Assembly: GCF_964204645.1 (NCBI RefSeq) | Contig: NC_134034.1 | Coordinates: 744,001 to 808,000 of the forward strand | Length of the DNA: 64,000 nucleotides | Direction of reading: 5' to 3' | Source: Tubulanus polymorphus | Lineage: Eukaryota > Nemertea > Palaeonemertea > Tubulaniformes > Tubulanidae | Shown here: positions 25,001 to 36,307 of the stretch, piece after piece | How positions within the stretch are numbered: the stretch's first letter is position 1 | Layout: each line of letters begins with the position of its first letter | The notes under the pieces: model-generated | The model's database searches: none | Told to the model about the DNA's origin: nothing | The model's input: only the letters and a program-made list of their open reading frames with translations | Made by a program: the position numbers and the translations under genes

Positions 25001-28000
25001 GATGTCTGACTCTGTTAATCTCACTATAACATCATAAGAATTTCTAGTTAAGTGATTTTATCTAAAAATGATTTAAGAAAAAGATGTCTGCCTCTATAAA
25101 TCCCCTATGACATCATCAAATTGTCTACAAGTGATTTGACCTATACGCACTTCTAGAAAAGATATCTGCCTCCATAAATCCCCCTATGACATTATCAAAA
25201 TACCTACTAGTGATTTGATCTATAGATACTTCTAGAAAAGATGTCTGCCTCCATAAATCCCTCTTTGACATCATCAAATTGTCTACTAGTGATTTGACCT
25301 ATAGACACTTTGAGAAAAGATTTCTGCCTCCATGAATTTTCCTTTGATCTCATGATTACTGAAACTTCATCTACAGACATTTCACTACAAAAATGATGGC
25401 GTCTTCCTTTAATCTCCCTATGACATCACAGAATTGTCAACTCTTCCAGAGAAGATACCTGAAAAGATGAAATCACTTTAGACAATATGATGATGTCATA
25501 GGGTGATTAATGGAGTCAGCCATGTTATTCTATGATTGTTGTATGATTTCAGACACCGTTACACTACGCGGCAGCTGCGACTCACGGCGCCATGTGTTTA
25601 GAGATCATCGTAAACGAGGGAGCAGACGTCAACGCTAGGGTACGTCACCATCAACGCCACCTGCTGGCGAATACGGCGAACTACGACCTCGTAATCGTCG
25701 CGCCGGTCGCGTTTTACGTTATTAATCGGTTATGACTATTTGCAGGATCAGGATAATCGGACTCCGTTGCACATGACGGCGTTGCACGGACGGTTCACGC
25801 GCGCTCAGTCACTGTTACAACACGGGGTCAACGTCGACGCCGTGGATTCGCACAATAATACAGCGTTACACATAGCGGCGCGATACGGGCACGAGTTGAT
25901 GATTGACACGCTTATAGCTAATGGGGCGGAGCCTATCAAGTAGGTTTATAGTATGATACACTCCCCCTCATCTGTACCTACCCGACAGACTGAAGCTACC
26001 CGGCCTCATCTGTACCTACCCGACAGACTGAAGCTACCCGACCTCATCTGTACCTACACGACAGACTGAAGCTACCGGGCCTCATCTGTACCTACACGAT
26101 AGACTGAAGCTACCCGGCCTCATCTGTACCTACCCGATAGACTGAAGCTACCCGACCTCATCTGTACCTACCCGACAGACTGAAGCTACCCGACCTCATC
26201 TGTACCTACACGACAGACTGAAGCTACCGGGCCTCATCTGTACCTACACGATAGACTGAAGCTACCCGACCTCATCTGTACCTACCCGACAGACTGAAGC
26301 TAAGTGTTAAATGTTGTTGTTCATGTTTAGGACGGGACCGTGTGGAATGTTACCGATTCACCTAGCTGCGTTGAATGGTTACCTCGATTGTTGTAAGAAA
26401 CTCCTCGGCGCCGTTCGACAATTCGACATCAATACAACCGACGATCTCGGACGAACTTGCCTCGACGCTGCAGCCTGTCAGGGGTAGGTGTACAACTGTT
26501 ATCCTAATATTCTACATAGTTAATGATGTCATAGGTGGATTTATGGAGGCAGACATCTTTTCTCAAAGTGTCTATAGATCTAATCACTAGTAGACTATTT
26601 GATAATGTCATAGGGGGATTTATGGAGGCAGACATCTTTCCAGAAGTGTCTATAGATCAAATCACTAGTAGACTAATTGATGATGTCATAGGGGGATTTA
26701 TGGAGGCAGACATCTTTTCTAGAAGTGTCTATAGATCTAGTCACTAGTAGACAATTTGATGATGTCATAGGGGGATCTACTACTTGAGGTGGCCATGTTG
26801 AATGAGATTAATGTGTGATATTTCAGTAATGTCGAAGTGGTTGATTATCTACTATCGGCTGGCGCTGATTTCCGGTTAAGAGATGCGTCCGGTCGCACAG
26901 CGCTGCATTACGCGGCGGCTAATACCAATCATCAGTGCGTTATATCTCTAATGGCCGCCAGGTCGAATATAGATCTACAGGATCAGAGAGGATGTACGGC
27001 GTTGCACTATTCCGCTGCATTCGATAGCGACGCCAAGTGAGTATTAAATACATCCTACAATTCATTAGAATTGAATTTGAAACTATAAAGACTTAGACAC
27101 TGATGACTTGCTGCCTGAAAGTACTGCTTACTACCTCACAACTCATGTACACAGACAGAACCTAATACCAGTGTTAAGACCATTTTGGTTCTATAACCGA
27201 TCTAACAACTTTAGGACCAGACTAAGCTCATTTTGATTCCATAACCAATCTAACAACTTCAGACCAGTGTTAAGACCATTTTGGTTCTATAACCAATCTA
27301 ACAACTTAAGACCAGTCTAAACTCATTTTGGTTCTATAACCAATCTAACAACTTAAGACCAGTCTAAGCTCATTTTGGTTCTATAACCAATCTAACAACT
27401 TAAGACCAGTCTAAACTCATTTTGATTCCATAACCAACCTAACAACTTAAGACCAGTCTAAACTCATTTTGTTTCTATAACCAATCTAACAACTTAAGAC
27501 CAGTCTAAGCTCATTTTGATTCCATAACCAATCTAACAACTTAAGACCAGTCTAAGCTCATTTTGGTTCTATAACCAATCTAACAACTTAAGACCAGTCT
27601 AAGCTCATTTTGGTTCTATAACCAATCTAACAACTTAAGACCAGTCTAAGCTCATTTTGATTCCATAACCAATCTAACAACTTAAGACCAGTCTAAGCTC
27701 ATTTTGGTTCTATAACCAATCTAACAACTTAAGACCAGTCTAAGCTCATTTTGATTCCATAACCAATCTAACAACTTAAGACCAGTCTAAGCTCATTTTG
27801 GTTCTATAACCAATCTAACAACTTAAGACCAGTCTAAGCTCATTTTGGTTCTATAACCAATCTAACAACTTAAGACCAGTCTAAGCTCATTTTGATTCCA
27901 TAACCAATCTAACAACTTAAGACCAGTCTAAGCTCATTTTGGTTCTATAACCAATCTAACAACTTAAGACCAGTCTAAGACCATTTTGGTTCTATAACCA

Positions 28001-31000
28001 ATCTAACAGCTTGAGATCAGTCGAAGCTCATTTAGTTTATCTAACAAGTCCAGTCTCTAGATTTAGGACCACTTATGGGCATACTCAAGTCATAACTGGA
28101 TACTTGTCCTGTTTTAGCCTTCGGCTTACTTTAGTAAATACTTTATTTTACAGACTTTGAAGTCAGTTATTGTAATTATTTTGTAGAGTTGTTGAGTTGT
28201 TATTGCGTCACAATGCAAACGCTTGTCTTCGTGATGAAGATGGGTTCAATGCCGTCCACTACGCTTCATTAAACGGCAATAAGGCTGCCGTAGAAATGGT
28301 ACGTATCATGATCTAGTTAGAGTTAACTCTGAACTCGGGATCCGGTTCTACAGTTCTGAGTTAAGAGTTAACTGTGAACTCGGGATCCGGTTCTACAGTT
28401 GTGAGTAAGAGTTAACTGTGAACTCTGGATCCAGTTCCACAGTTCTGAGTTAAGAGTTAACTGTGAACTCAGGATCCAGTTCTACAGTTGTGAGTTAGAG
28501 TTAACTCTGAACTCGGGATCCAGTTCCACAATTGTGAGTATGAGTTAACTGTGAACTCTGGATCCAGTTCTACAGTTGTGAGTTAAGAGTTAACTCAGGA
28601 TCCAGTTCCACAATTGTTAGCAAGAGTTAACTGTGAACTCGGGATCCAGTTCCACAATTGTGAGTAAGAGTTAATTGTGAACTCAGGATCCAGTTCCACA
28701 GTTGTTAGTAAGACTTAACTGTGAACTCAGGATCCATTACCACAGGGTTGTGAATTTTGTTGAAATCAGTTCATTTTCAGTGTTTTAATATCTTTATGAG
28801 TCAAATCTTAACTCTGAACTGTGGAACTGGATGCAGTTAGTTATCCACATGTTAATTCTAACCAACCTCCTTTTAACTGCAATTCCCCGCCTGTTTACTA
28901 TATAGAATTGAATTGAATTATTTGCTATTTTGTTTTTTAGTTGCTTGATTTGGCAGCTACTGAATTACTATGTCACAGTATAGGATCTCCAACCACTCCT
29001 TTACATATAGCAGTAAGTACTATTGAATACTACAATATCAAATCACCTTCATCATTTATTGATCACTCTTACTCTTACTGGAATAACAGCGGTCTAGTTG
29101 TTTCGGGTTATGTTTCTTTATCAATACTTCATTCAGTAAAAAATGAATGAATCGTAACATTTTATAACTAAAAATTTCTCTGATTAACTCGAGGAATTTT
29201 GTATAAATCACATGGAAACCCTACTGTAGTTCCTAGAAATGACGCTAAAGAGCGAGCTGGAAATTTCCTAGAAATTACTCTATTCCAATTTCCTGTTCGT
29301 AATTCCTAGAAATGGCTATGGAATCAGGGTCAGGGTTAACGTTAGTTTTGTTATTACAGGCTTACAACGGTCACTCAGGAGTTGTGAATATACTAATGCA
29401 CTATTTAGCCAATATAGATATACAAGATTGCCAGGGTAAGTGTGTCGGTCTGATCAGGCCCATAGAGAGCCCTTAGAGGCCGGTAGAGATGTCAGTCCCT
29501 ATAGAGAGCGGTTAGAGGCCGGTAGAGATGTCAGTCCCTATAGAGAGCCCTTAGAGGCCGGTAGAGATGTCAGTCCCTATAGAGAGCCATTAGAGGCCGG
29601 TAGAGATGTCAGTCCCTATAGAGAGCCCTTAGAGGCCGGTAGAGATGTCAGTCCCTATAGAGAGCCGTTAGAGGCCGGTAGAGATGTCAGTCCCTATAGA
29701 GAGCCCTTAGAGGCCGGTACAGATGTCAGTCCCTATAGAGAGCCATTAGAGGCCGGTAGAGATGTCAGTCCCTATAGAGAGCGGTTAGAGGCTGGTAGAG
29801 ATGTCAGTCCCTATAGAGAGCCATTAGAGGCCGGTAGAGATGTCAGTCCCTATAGAGAGCCGTTAGAGGCCGGTCGAGTTGATAATGTGTATGTACGGTA
29901 TGTATTTCAGGACGAACCCCTCTTCACGTTGCTGCTGGTAGTGGACATATCGATATCTGTGACAATCTATTATCGCAAGGATCGCTGTTACTAGTGAGAG
30001 ACGCAATTACTAGAGCTACACCTATACATATTGCTGGTCAGTACAATCTCATCATCAAATTGTCTACTAGTGATTTGATCTACAGACACTTCTAGAAAAG
30101 ATGTCTGCCTCCATAAATCCCCCTATGACATCATCAAATTGTCTACTAGTGATTTCATCAATAGACACTATAGAAAAGATGTCTACCTCCATGAATCCCC
30201 CTATGACATCATGGAAAAAACACTTCAGTGAATGATCTATAGACACTAACAGAAAAGATGTCTGCCTCCATAAATCCCCCTATGACGTCATCAAATTGTC
30301 TTCTATTGATTTGATTAATCTATACGGGTAGACACTTCCAGAAAAAATGTTTTACTCCATCAGTCTATCTAGGGCTTTGATCTATAGCCAGTAAAGATGA
30401 CTGCCTCTATAAATCCCCCTATGACATCATTGTTTTCTGTGTGTTTCAGCTGCGTACGGGCAGACGGAATGTTTGAGAGTTTTTCTAGAAAGTTCTGACG
30501 ATCACCAAATTATTGATTGTTTGGACGATCAAGAAAGGTACGAATTAACATCAACAATCGCTCAACAATCATTCACAGTTACCGATCAATATTAATCATT
30601 GTTCGATTCCTCGTAGGACGCCTCTTCAGATTGCTATTGGTAACGGTCACACAGAGACTAGTTTATACCTCATTATAGGTGGCGCTAGTATTTCATCTGT
30701 AGATGTGTTCGGACGCACTGCATTACATAGAGCTGTAAGTAAAACAAACTCTTACCTCCCCTCACTCTCCTCTCTCTGCTCTTCTCCCTCTTTCTCTCCT
30801 CTTTCTCTCTCTGCTCTCTTCTCTCTCTTCCCCTCACTCTCTCCTCTCTTCTCTCTCTTTCTCGATATCTCTCCGTCTCCCCTCTCTCCCCTCTCTCTCT
30901 CTCCCCTCTCTCTCTCTCCCTCTCTCCCTCTCTCTGCTCTCTCTTCTCCCTCTCTCCTCCCTCCCTCCCTCCCCTCCCTCCCTCCCCTCCCTCCCTCTCC

Positions 31001-34000
31001 CTCCCTCTCCCTCCCCTCTCTCCCTCCCTCTCTCCCCCTCTCCATCCTGTAATCACTGTAATTACTGATTATTGATATCTAGGCTGCTAACGGTCATGAA
31101 GTTTGCGTTGAGGATTTACTACAACACGGAGCTGATCCGACGGTTAAAGATGGCCGAGGACGAACACCCTGCCACCTAGCGGCCATGTGTGGAAACGTTG
31201 TTGTACTGAACTCGCTATTACAGGTGAAGTAAAGTCTAATATCTGGTGTTTGTCGTTCATTCATCGATCAAAATTCGAATTATCATTTTTGATGTTTCTG
31301 ATATTTTGTAGTCGGGTCCGCTGAGTTATAATCAGTTATTAGATCACCATGGTTACACTCCGTTACACTGGGCGTGTTATAACGGCCACGACACCTGCGT
31401 AGAGTTATTGCTTCAACAAACTCAACATAAGAAATTTTTCGGGAATCCTTTTACTCCGTTACATTGCGCTGTGTAAGTTTCACGCGATGATGTCATAGGG
31501 GGATTTTATGGAGGCAGACATCTTTTCTAGAAGTGTCTGTAGATCAAATCACTAGTACACAATATGATGATGTCATAGGGGGATTTATGGAGTCAGACAT
31601 CCTTTCTGGAAGTGTCTTGCTCAAATCACTAGTAGACATAGGGGGATTTTAATGGCAGGTATCTTGTAAAAAACCTAATTGTCATTGCAGGATAAATGGT
31701 ATCGATACTTGTACAGAATTATTATTAGATGCTTCCAATGGTCCAATATCGAATCTTAAAGACAGCAAAGGCAGGTCAGTGATAGTACCGGTATACCAGT
31801 TGGAATCCACACAACTGTGGAACTGGGTTCAGATTCACATAGAACCCACGCAACTGTGGAACTGGGTTCAGATTCACAACCCACGCAACTGTGGAACTGG
31901 GTTCAGATTCACATAGAACCCACACAACTGTGGAACTTGATCCAGAGTCAAATCAAACCCACGCAACTGTTGAACTGGATTCTGAGTCAAATCAAACCAA
32001 CACAACTGTGGAACTTGATCCAGAATCGTTTCAACCCACACAACTGTGGAATTGTATCTAGAATCATTTCAACCCACACAACTCTGGGATTGGATCCAGA
32101 ATCACATTAAACCCACACAACTGTGGAACTGGATCAGAATCACATTAGATGAATGTGTTTATATTCTGCTGTCCATACCGCTGTCTATTTTTTATATTTT
32201 ATAGAACTGCTGTCCATACCGCTGTCTATTGTTTATATTTTATAGAACTGCTGTCCATGCTGCTGCCTACTCAGGACAATGTGAATCTCTACAGTTGTTA
32301 TTAACTAATGGTGCTGATGTGAATGTAGTTGATGAAATGAATCGTAGTTCGTTGATGATGGCTGCGACGAGTGGAAACTGTTCGGCTATCGGTACGTTAC
32401 ACCGGTTCCTAGTTATATCTCATTTCATTTTGCTGTCAAATTCGCTTAAGTCATTAAGTAGTTGTGCTGATCATTTTGTTGACGACTTTTCCAAATGCAC
32501 TTAATGCGATGAATTGCAAATAGAAATTGAGACTATGAAATAGAGATGACTTCAGAAATGTGATGATTTTATCAATGAATTGAGTTGGAAAACATGAATT
32601 TGGACTCAAAAATAAAGACAACTTCAGTAATGACTTTTGCGACCATGACTTCAGCGAGTCTTACTGTAAAGTCATTCTAAATGTCTTGGATCTTCATTAC
32701 TTGAGCGGGGGCTGCATTTGGTCAAAAGTTATTATAGTTAACCAGTAGATAGTGACAATCAAAAATTCATTGTTACTACGATTTTCATCCGCTGGTCAAA
32801 TCTTCGACGAACTCTTCAGTGACTGCTGACCACGACCCAGTTCCACAGTTGTGAGTTAGAGTTAACTCTGAGTTAGAATTAGTTCATTTTCAATGAGTTA
32901 AAACTCAGAGTCAAATCTTAACTCACAACTGTGGAACTGGGTCCTGTATATTTAATATATATTGAATGGTGTGTTTTATTGTTTTTATATAGAGTTATTA
33001 TTAGAACATGAAGCTGATGTATCGTTGTGTGATATCCATCAGAACAATGTTCTGCATTACGCGTGCGCATTCGACGACGACAGCGCCGCCATTTTACTTC
33101 TTGATAAAATCGACGATAAGAACATCATCAACGCGGCGAACTGTGAACATAAAACGTTAGTAGACAATTTCTGGAATCGAGGGCTGATTCCATAGTCATG
33201 GCTTACACTTACGAACCAGTTCTATAATCTAACAGCTTAACCCTTTTAGTGCCGACTAATTAATACCCTATAGTGCTTAAGAAAATGTGAAAATTTGGGA
33301 AAATTCCGCCCTTGTGTGTTGAATAACCGGAATACCGCTACAGTGCGTCTACACCACGGCGCGGTTTATCATTAGTTACTGATATTTCACTATGTTTTAC
33401 AGGTGCTGCCATCTTTCAATAGAGATAATTACTGATTACATCAATACTCCGCAGTGCGGTGTACTAGCAAAATTCATCACCGATTTATACACTGCACTGC
33501 GGTGTAGACGCACTGAAAGGGTTAAGACCAGTTTTGATATTTAAGACTGAGTTTGGACTTAAGTCTCGACTATGGTACCGGCCCCTAATTATTAGATCTA
33601 ATTTACAGGGGTGGATTTACGACGTGGTTCTCCGAACCCACACCCATAACAAGGATTGGGACTAAGATATTTGTTTATGTAGTGTTACCCATGTTTCAGG
33701 CCTCTGCACCTGGCCGCTAAGAATGGTTTAGTCACCGTCGTTCAAATGTTGATAACAAGTGGAGCCAGTATCCTTGCGGTCGATGACAACGGGCACACGC
33801 CGGCATTGTCGTGCGCGCCTAACAACCGCGTCGCCGACTGCTTAGCGATAATCCTCGCGAATATGATGCCGTTTTCGAATTCAACGCAAGCGATTAGAAT
33901 CGGTAAAAATAATCTGAGCGGAACTTATAGCTTGGGTAAGTCATTCACTCATTAACGGTTAACGTGGCCTCTCAACAACTCAAATCATTTATCTCTAACC

Positions 34001-34114
34001 TTGATTTGTATTATAGATGGCACCGCTGATAATCGAACTGCGAACGCTGCTGATACCGATAAAGACCTTGACCTTCCGAGTTCTCATCAAAGTTCTGATT
34101 CGGAGTTTTTTTAA
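22002..34114 (+). CDS. ANKRD28: Protein phosphatase 6 regulatory ankyrin-repeat subunit (ANKRD28/44/52 family), 23 exons
   Basis: Ankyrin-repeat scaffold that, in vertebrates, binds the PP6 catalytic subunit and its SAPS partners. Exons: 22002-22028, 22391-22474, 22832-22981, 23452-23652, 24142-24294, 24685-24888, 25553-25639, 25746-25939, 26331-26483, 26827-27036, 28187-28298, 28941-29012, 29360-29435, 29911-30036, 30450-30537, 30617-30734, 31083-31223, 31312-31472, 31691-31774, 32246-32391, 32993-33155, 33700-33935, 34017-34114. All junctions are GT..AG with matching phases, giving an unbroken 1,027-aa frame; family members are about 1,000-1,080 aa. Near-continuous ankyrin repeats (TPLHx[23 protein letters not shown]) run from about residue 10 to 960. 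The end has the family hallmark [19 protein letters not shown] and an acidic SDSEFF tail resembling the vertebrate SDSETY. Exon 1 (9 aa) and the start are the least certain part. Fit to 28, 44 or 52 is not resolved. Confidence 0.96.
22625..22775. repeat. 40-bp array in intron 2
   Basis: About four copies of a 40-bp unit with GAACTGTGGATCTGGGTCC and ACAACTGTAGAACTGGGTT, both versions of the CCAGTTCCACAGTT hairpin arm. Confidence 0.88.
22983..23411 (+). repeat. ~80-bp GATGATGTCATAGGGGG array, forward, intron 3
   Basis: Five to six copies of a roughly 80-bp unit with GATGATGTCATAGGGGGATT, TATGGAGGCAGACATC and a palindrome-like TTTCTAGAA, ending in AAATCACTAGTAGACAA. A single partial copy is also seen at 22510-22570. 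Taken as forward orientation for the family. Confidence 0.93.
23680..24055. repeat. CAGCCCTTCAGACAATCTG array in intron 4
   Basis: About fifteen imperfect copies of short units (CAGCCCTTCAGACAATCTG plus CAGCCTGTAACCTG). Related to 4850-4976. Open frames on both strands are repeat artefacts. Confidence 0.92.
24900..25520 (-). repeat. ~80-bp GATGATGTCATAGGGGG array, mostly inverted, intron 6
   Basis: Units read TCCATAAATCCCCCTATGAC, the reverse complement of the intron-3 array. The last unit, at about 25488-25525, is in forward orientation, so the array itself contains an inversion near the exon 7 acceptor. Confidence 0.88.
25966..26302. repeat. 38-bp minisatellite in intron 8
   Basis: About nine copies of a 38-bp unit containing CCTCATCTGTACCTACCCGA and CAGACTGAAGCTACC. 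Variation is confined to a few positions. Confidence 0.93.
26520..26785 (+). repeat. ~80-bp GATGATGTCATAGGGGG array, forward, intron 9
   Basis: Three and a half copies of the same unit as in intron 3, in the same orientation. Confidence 0.9.
27170..28030. repeat. 47-bp minisatellite array in intron 10
   Basis: About 18 copies of the 47-bp family (AATCTAACAACTTAAGACCA, CTAAGCTCATTTTGGTTCTA). Central copies are nearly identical and alternate two variants, GGTTCTATAACC and GATTCCATAACC, which indicates higher-order amplification. It occupies most of intron 10. Confidence 0.95.
28310..28745. repeat. ~53-60-bp array of hairpin arms in intron 11
   Basis: About eight copies of GATCCAGTTCCACAGTTGTG followed by AGTTAAGAGTTAACTGTGAA. 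This is one arm of the hairpin elements at 4181 and 32834, repeated head to tail. Confidence 0.92.
29450..29878. repeat. 39-bp minisatellite in intron 13
   Basis: Eleven copies of a 39-bp unit with GGTAGAGATGTCAGTCCCTA, highly uniform. The period is a multiple of three and keeps one frame open with a [13 protein letters not shown] periodic reading, but the frame is not that of exon 13: reading on from exon 13 meets a stop within the first unit. Confidence 0.96.
30045..30435 (-). repeat. ~80-bp GATGATGTCATAGGGGG array, inverted, intron 14
   Basis: Four to five units read as AATCCCCCTATGACATCATC, reverse complement of the arrays in introns 3, 9 and 18. Confidence 0.9.
30757..31046. repeat. CT-rich tract in intron 16
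   Basis: About 290 bp of almost pure pyrimidine on the coding strand, filling intron 16 up to 36 bp before the exon 17 acceptor. Open frames on both strands are low complexity only. Confidence 0.95.
31484..31650 (+). repeat. ~80-bp GATGATGTCATAGGGGG array, forward, intron 18
   Basis: About two copies of the unit in forward orientation, the second truncated. Confidence 0.88.
31800..32145. repeat. ~37-bp array in intron 19
   Basis: About nine copies of ACCCACACAACTGTGGAACT followed by GGATCCAGAATCACATT variants, again related to the CCAGTTCCACAGTT hairpin arm. Confidence 0.9.
32163..32245 (+). repeat. 41-bp tandem duplication of the exon 20 acceptor
   Basis: The 41 bp carrying the polypyrimidine/TATAG acceptor and the first exon bases (AACTGCTGTCCAT) are present twice, with AG at 32203-32204 and again at 32244-32245. 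Only the downstream AG keeps the ankyrin frame, because 41 is not a multiple of three. Confidence 0.9.
32834..32943. mobile_element. Hairpin MITE, CCAGTTCCACAGTT family, intron 20
   Basis: A 110-bp fold-back with at least 24-bp near-perfect arms, GACCCAGTTCCACAGTTGTG at the left and its complement at the right. It sits about 50 bp upstream of the exon 21 acceptor. Same family as 4181-4292 and 37347-37455. Confidence 0.85.
33241..33521. mobile_element. piggyBac-like MITE with TTAA target duplication, intron 21
   Basis: A 281-bp non-autonomous element with inverted ends CCCTTTTAGTGC and GCACTGAAAGGG is flanked on both sides by TTAA (33237-33240 and 33522-33525). It also has subterminal inverted GTGCGTCTACACC copies. 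The TTAA site and CCC ends are features of the piggyBac superfamily. The flanks together rebuild a unit of the 47-bp repeat family (..AATCTAACAGC-TTAA-GACCAG..), so the insertion site is visible. Confidence 0.85.
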
Positions 34115-34671
34115 CGTTCAAATAATCGATGAATTATTCGAGAGGAAAAACAGACTTTTCCGTCTGTTGTTTTTAGCGTGATGTGTGTTACTGCGTGTAT
34201 AATTCGATCCTCGCCGAGATTCAAACTCTGCTGCCATTGATTTTAGATCTATCGCCATTGATTCAATGAGAAATCTCATAAAATCAATGTTGGCCGAACC
34301 AAAATCAATGGTTTTGCGATGTCTATTCTATTTTAAAGTTCTGGTTCTGCAACGATTGCTTTCGAGATATCTTGCAATATAGGATACTCAACTGTTGCCT
34401 TTAGGAGATATTTCAATGTTCTGGATCTGTGACCATTGATTCTGGATCTGTTAACATTGATTCAGTGAGAAATCATATAGAATCAATGTTAACGAAACCC
34501 GAATCAATGGTGTTTATTATCATGTAGGGTACGCGAGTCGACATCGGAGGTTTGAGTCCCGACGAGGTTTCAATGATGATAAACCTTTTAAATTTTCTTG
34601 TTTACGAGTTTAGAGAAAAAATAATGATGATATAGATTTTAGTTTTTCATAGAGATCTCATACACAGTGAA

Positions 34672-34723
<52 letters not shown>

Positions 34724-35770
34724 TGCTCCAGTCCCTTTCTATAATCCTCTTACTAACTAAATCGGTATCACTGATTCTATCTTCCTCTCTCTCTCTCTCT
34801 TTCTTCATGAATTCTCAAACTCTTACTCCAGTAATTGAGTCTTAGTTGCGACAGAATTTCGACTGGATTCAGGTCTTCAGGATCTGTATTCCTATCACAC
34901 TTGTTAAAATGTACAGGATGTTTATATGTATTGTGTACGCGCGTTTATATACTAGAAATATTACATTCCTTTTAGGTTTATTCAATTCTAGAGTATATTC
35001 TATATTTTTGTTAATATATTGTTATTTATTACTGAGTTAACGTCATCTCAAAATAGAGATAAGGAAAACATTCTCTCAAACCAACTCAGAGTGAAGGGGG
35101 GAGGGTGGTTACTTACTGGAACCAGGCGACCTTACGTCAGTTTGATGAATACTGAATTTTTATTTCATTAATAATTGATCCTAATCAAGTGGAAGGTCGT
35201 ATTAATTATTCATGACCTTGTTCAGCTCCACTGAACCTTGGTATCGGTTCAAGGTTAAACTTAAAGGTTTTCTTCAATATTTTGAGATGGTCTAACTTTT
35301 TATTATAGTGTATTCAATTCTTTCTTTAGAGAATCTTAAGAGAAAGGGTTTATTTAAACAATATAGTTCTAAAAGTATGTATAGAGACTACCTAAAACAA
35401 GATGGCTGTCTCTATAAATCCCCCTACGACATCATCAGATTGCGCCTATTAAGGATCTACCGGTATATAGACACCCCCAGAAAACATGGCTGTCTTTCAA
35501 TGAATACCCCTAGGAAATTGCTTCACAATTTTGAAATTCATCATGTCTGTGGTGCAGAGCATGTCTGTGGTGATTAGTGATGTCATAGGGGGATCTCGAG
35601 GCGTTGGCCATCTCAAAATTTAGATTTTATATAAAGTATCATGTGTATACCTCGGAGTGGGGAGGTGTCCAGCAAGGACAAATAGATATATCAAAGCACA
35701 TAGAGACTTATCAATGAAAGGGGGAGGGGTATGGTCCTGGGGGGGGGGGGGGCGGCGTAATGAATAAAAG
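34115..35770 (+). other. Probable 3' UTR and downstream flank of the ANKRD28-like gene
   Basis: Two related fold-back segments with CCATTGATT..AATCAATGG arms lie at about 34236-34313 and 34435-34512. A CT run lies near 34782-34802, a decayed member of the ~80-bp array family at 35395-35600, and a poly-G run of about 14 near 35740. The first clear AATAAA on this strand is at 35762-35767, so the length of the UTR is uncertain. Confidence 0.5.
34675..34722 (+). repeat. (CAG)16 microsatellite
   Basis: Sixteen uninterrupted CAG triplets, downstream of the ANKRD28-like stop codon. If transcribed it would be in the 3' UTR. Confidence 0.97.
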
Positions 35771-36307
35771 GCTTGTATACATACTTAATGAACAAACCTC
35801 TAATTTTTAGAGTTTATAAATTTGCTCAATAATATTCCGTTATATGAATTTAAATATAGATATTTTAAGTTATGATAATGTCTAGTAATGCAAGAGAGTT
35901 TAACCACAGTGAATGCATGGGACGGATTTTCATTTTAGGGCGTCACAATAAAACCTCAGTTTGACTAGTACGACAACCTGAACGTAAACCACACGATTTG
36001 GAATTCAGAATCTAAAACCTGTTGAAATCAATACATACGAATTCTTTTTTTAAGAAAAAAAAAACAATTTTGCAGAACGGCCTACATAAAACCAAATCTT
36101 TTTTTGTTATAACGTATTTGTTACATCGATTACTAAACAATATTTTTCCATCCAAAATGAATTGTTCTTCTAGTTATAACTTGTAAAATGTATGGAAATT
36201 ATCCAGTAACATAAAAAAAAAGAATTGTTGATTTATGAGAAATAGAGATTGGTTATAACTTCATCGTTTTGTGATGTCATATTTTTAGTTCGCCGTGAAC
36301 CCTAGTT

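Noticed and set aside
29440-29994. 184-codon repetitive open frame ([13 protein letters not shown] periods)
   Set aside because: It begins at a non-ATG codon, lies in intron 13, is a 39-bp minisatellite reading, and is out of frame with both neighbouring ankyrin exons.
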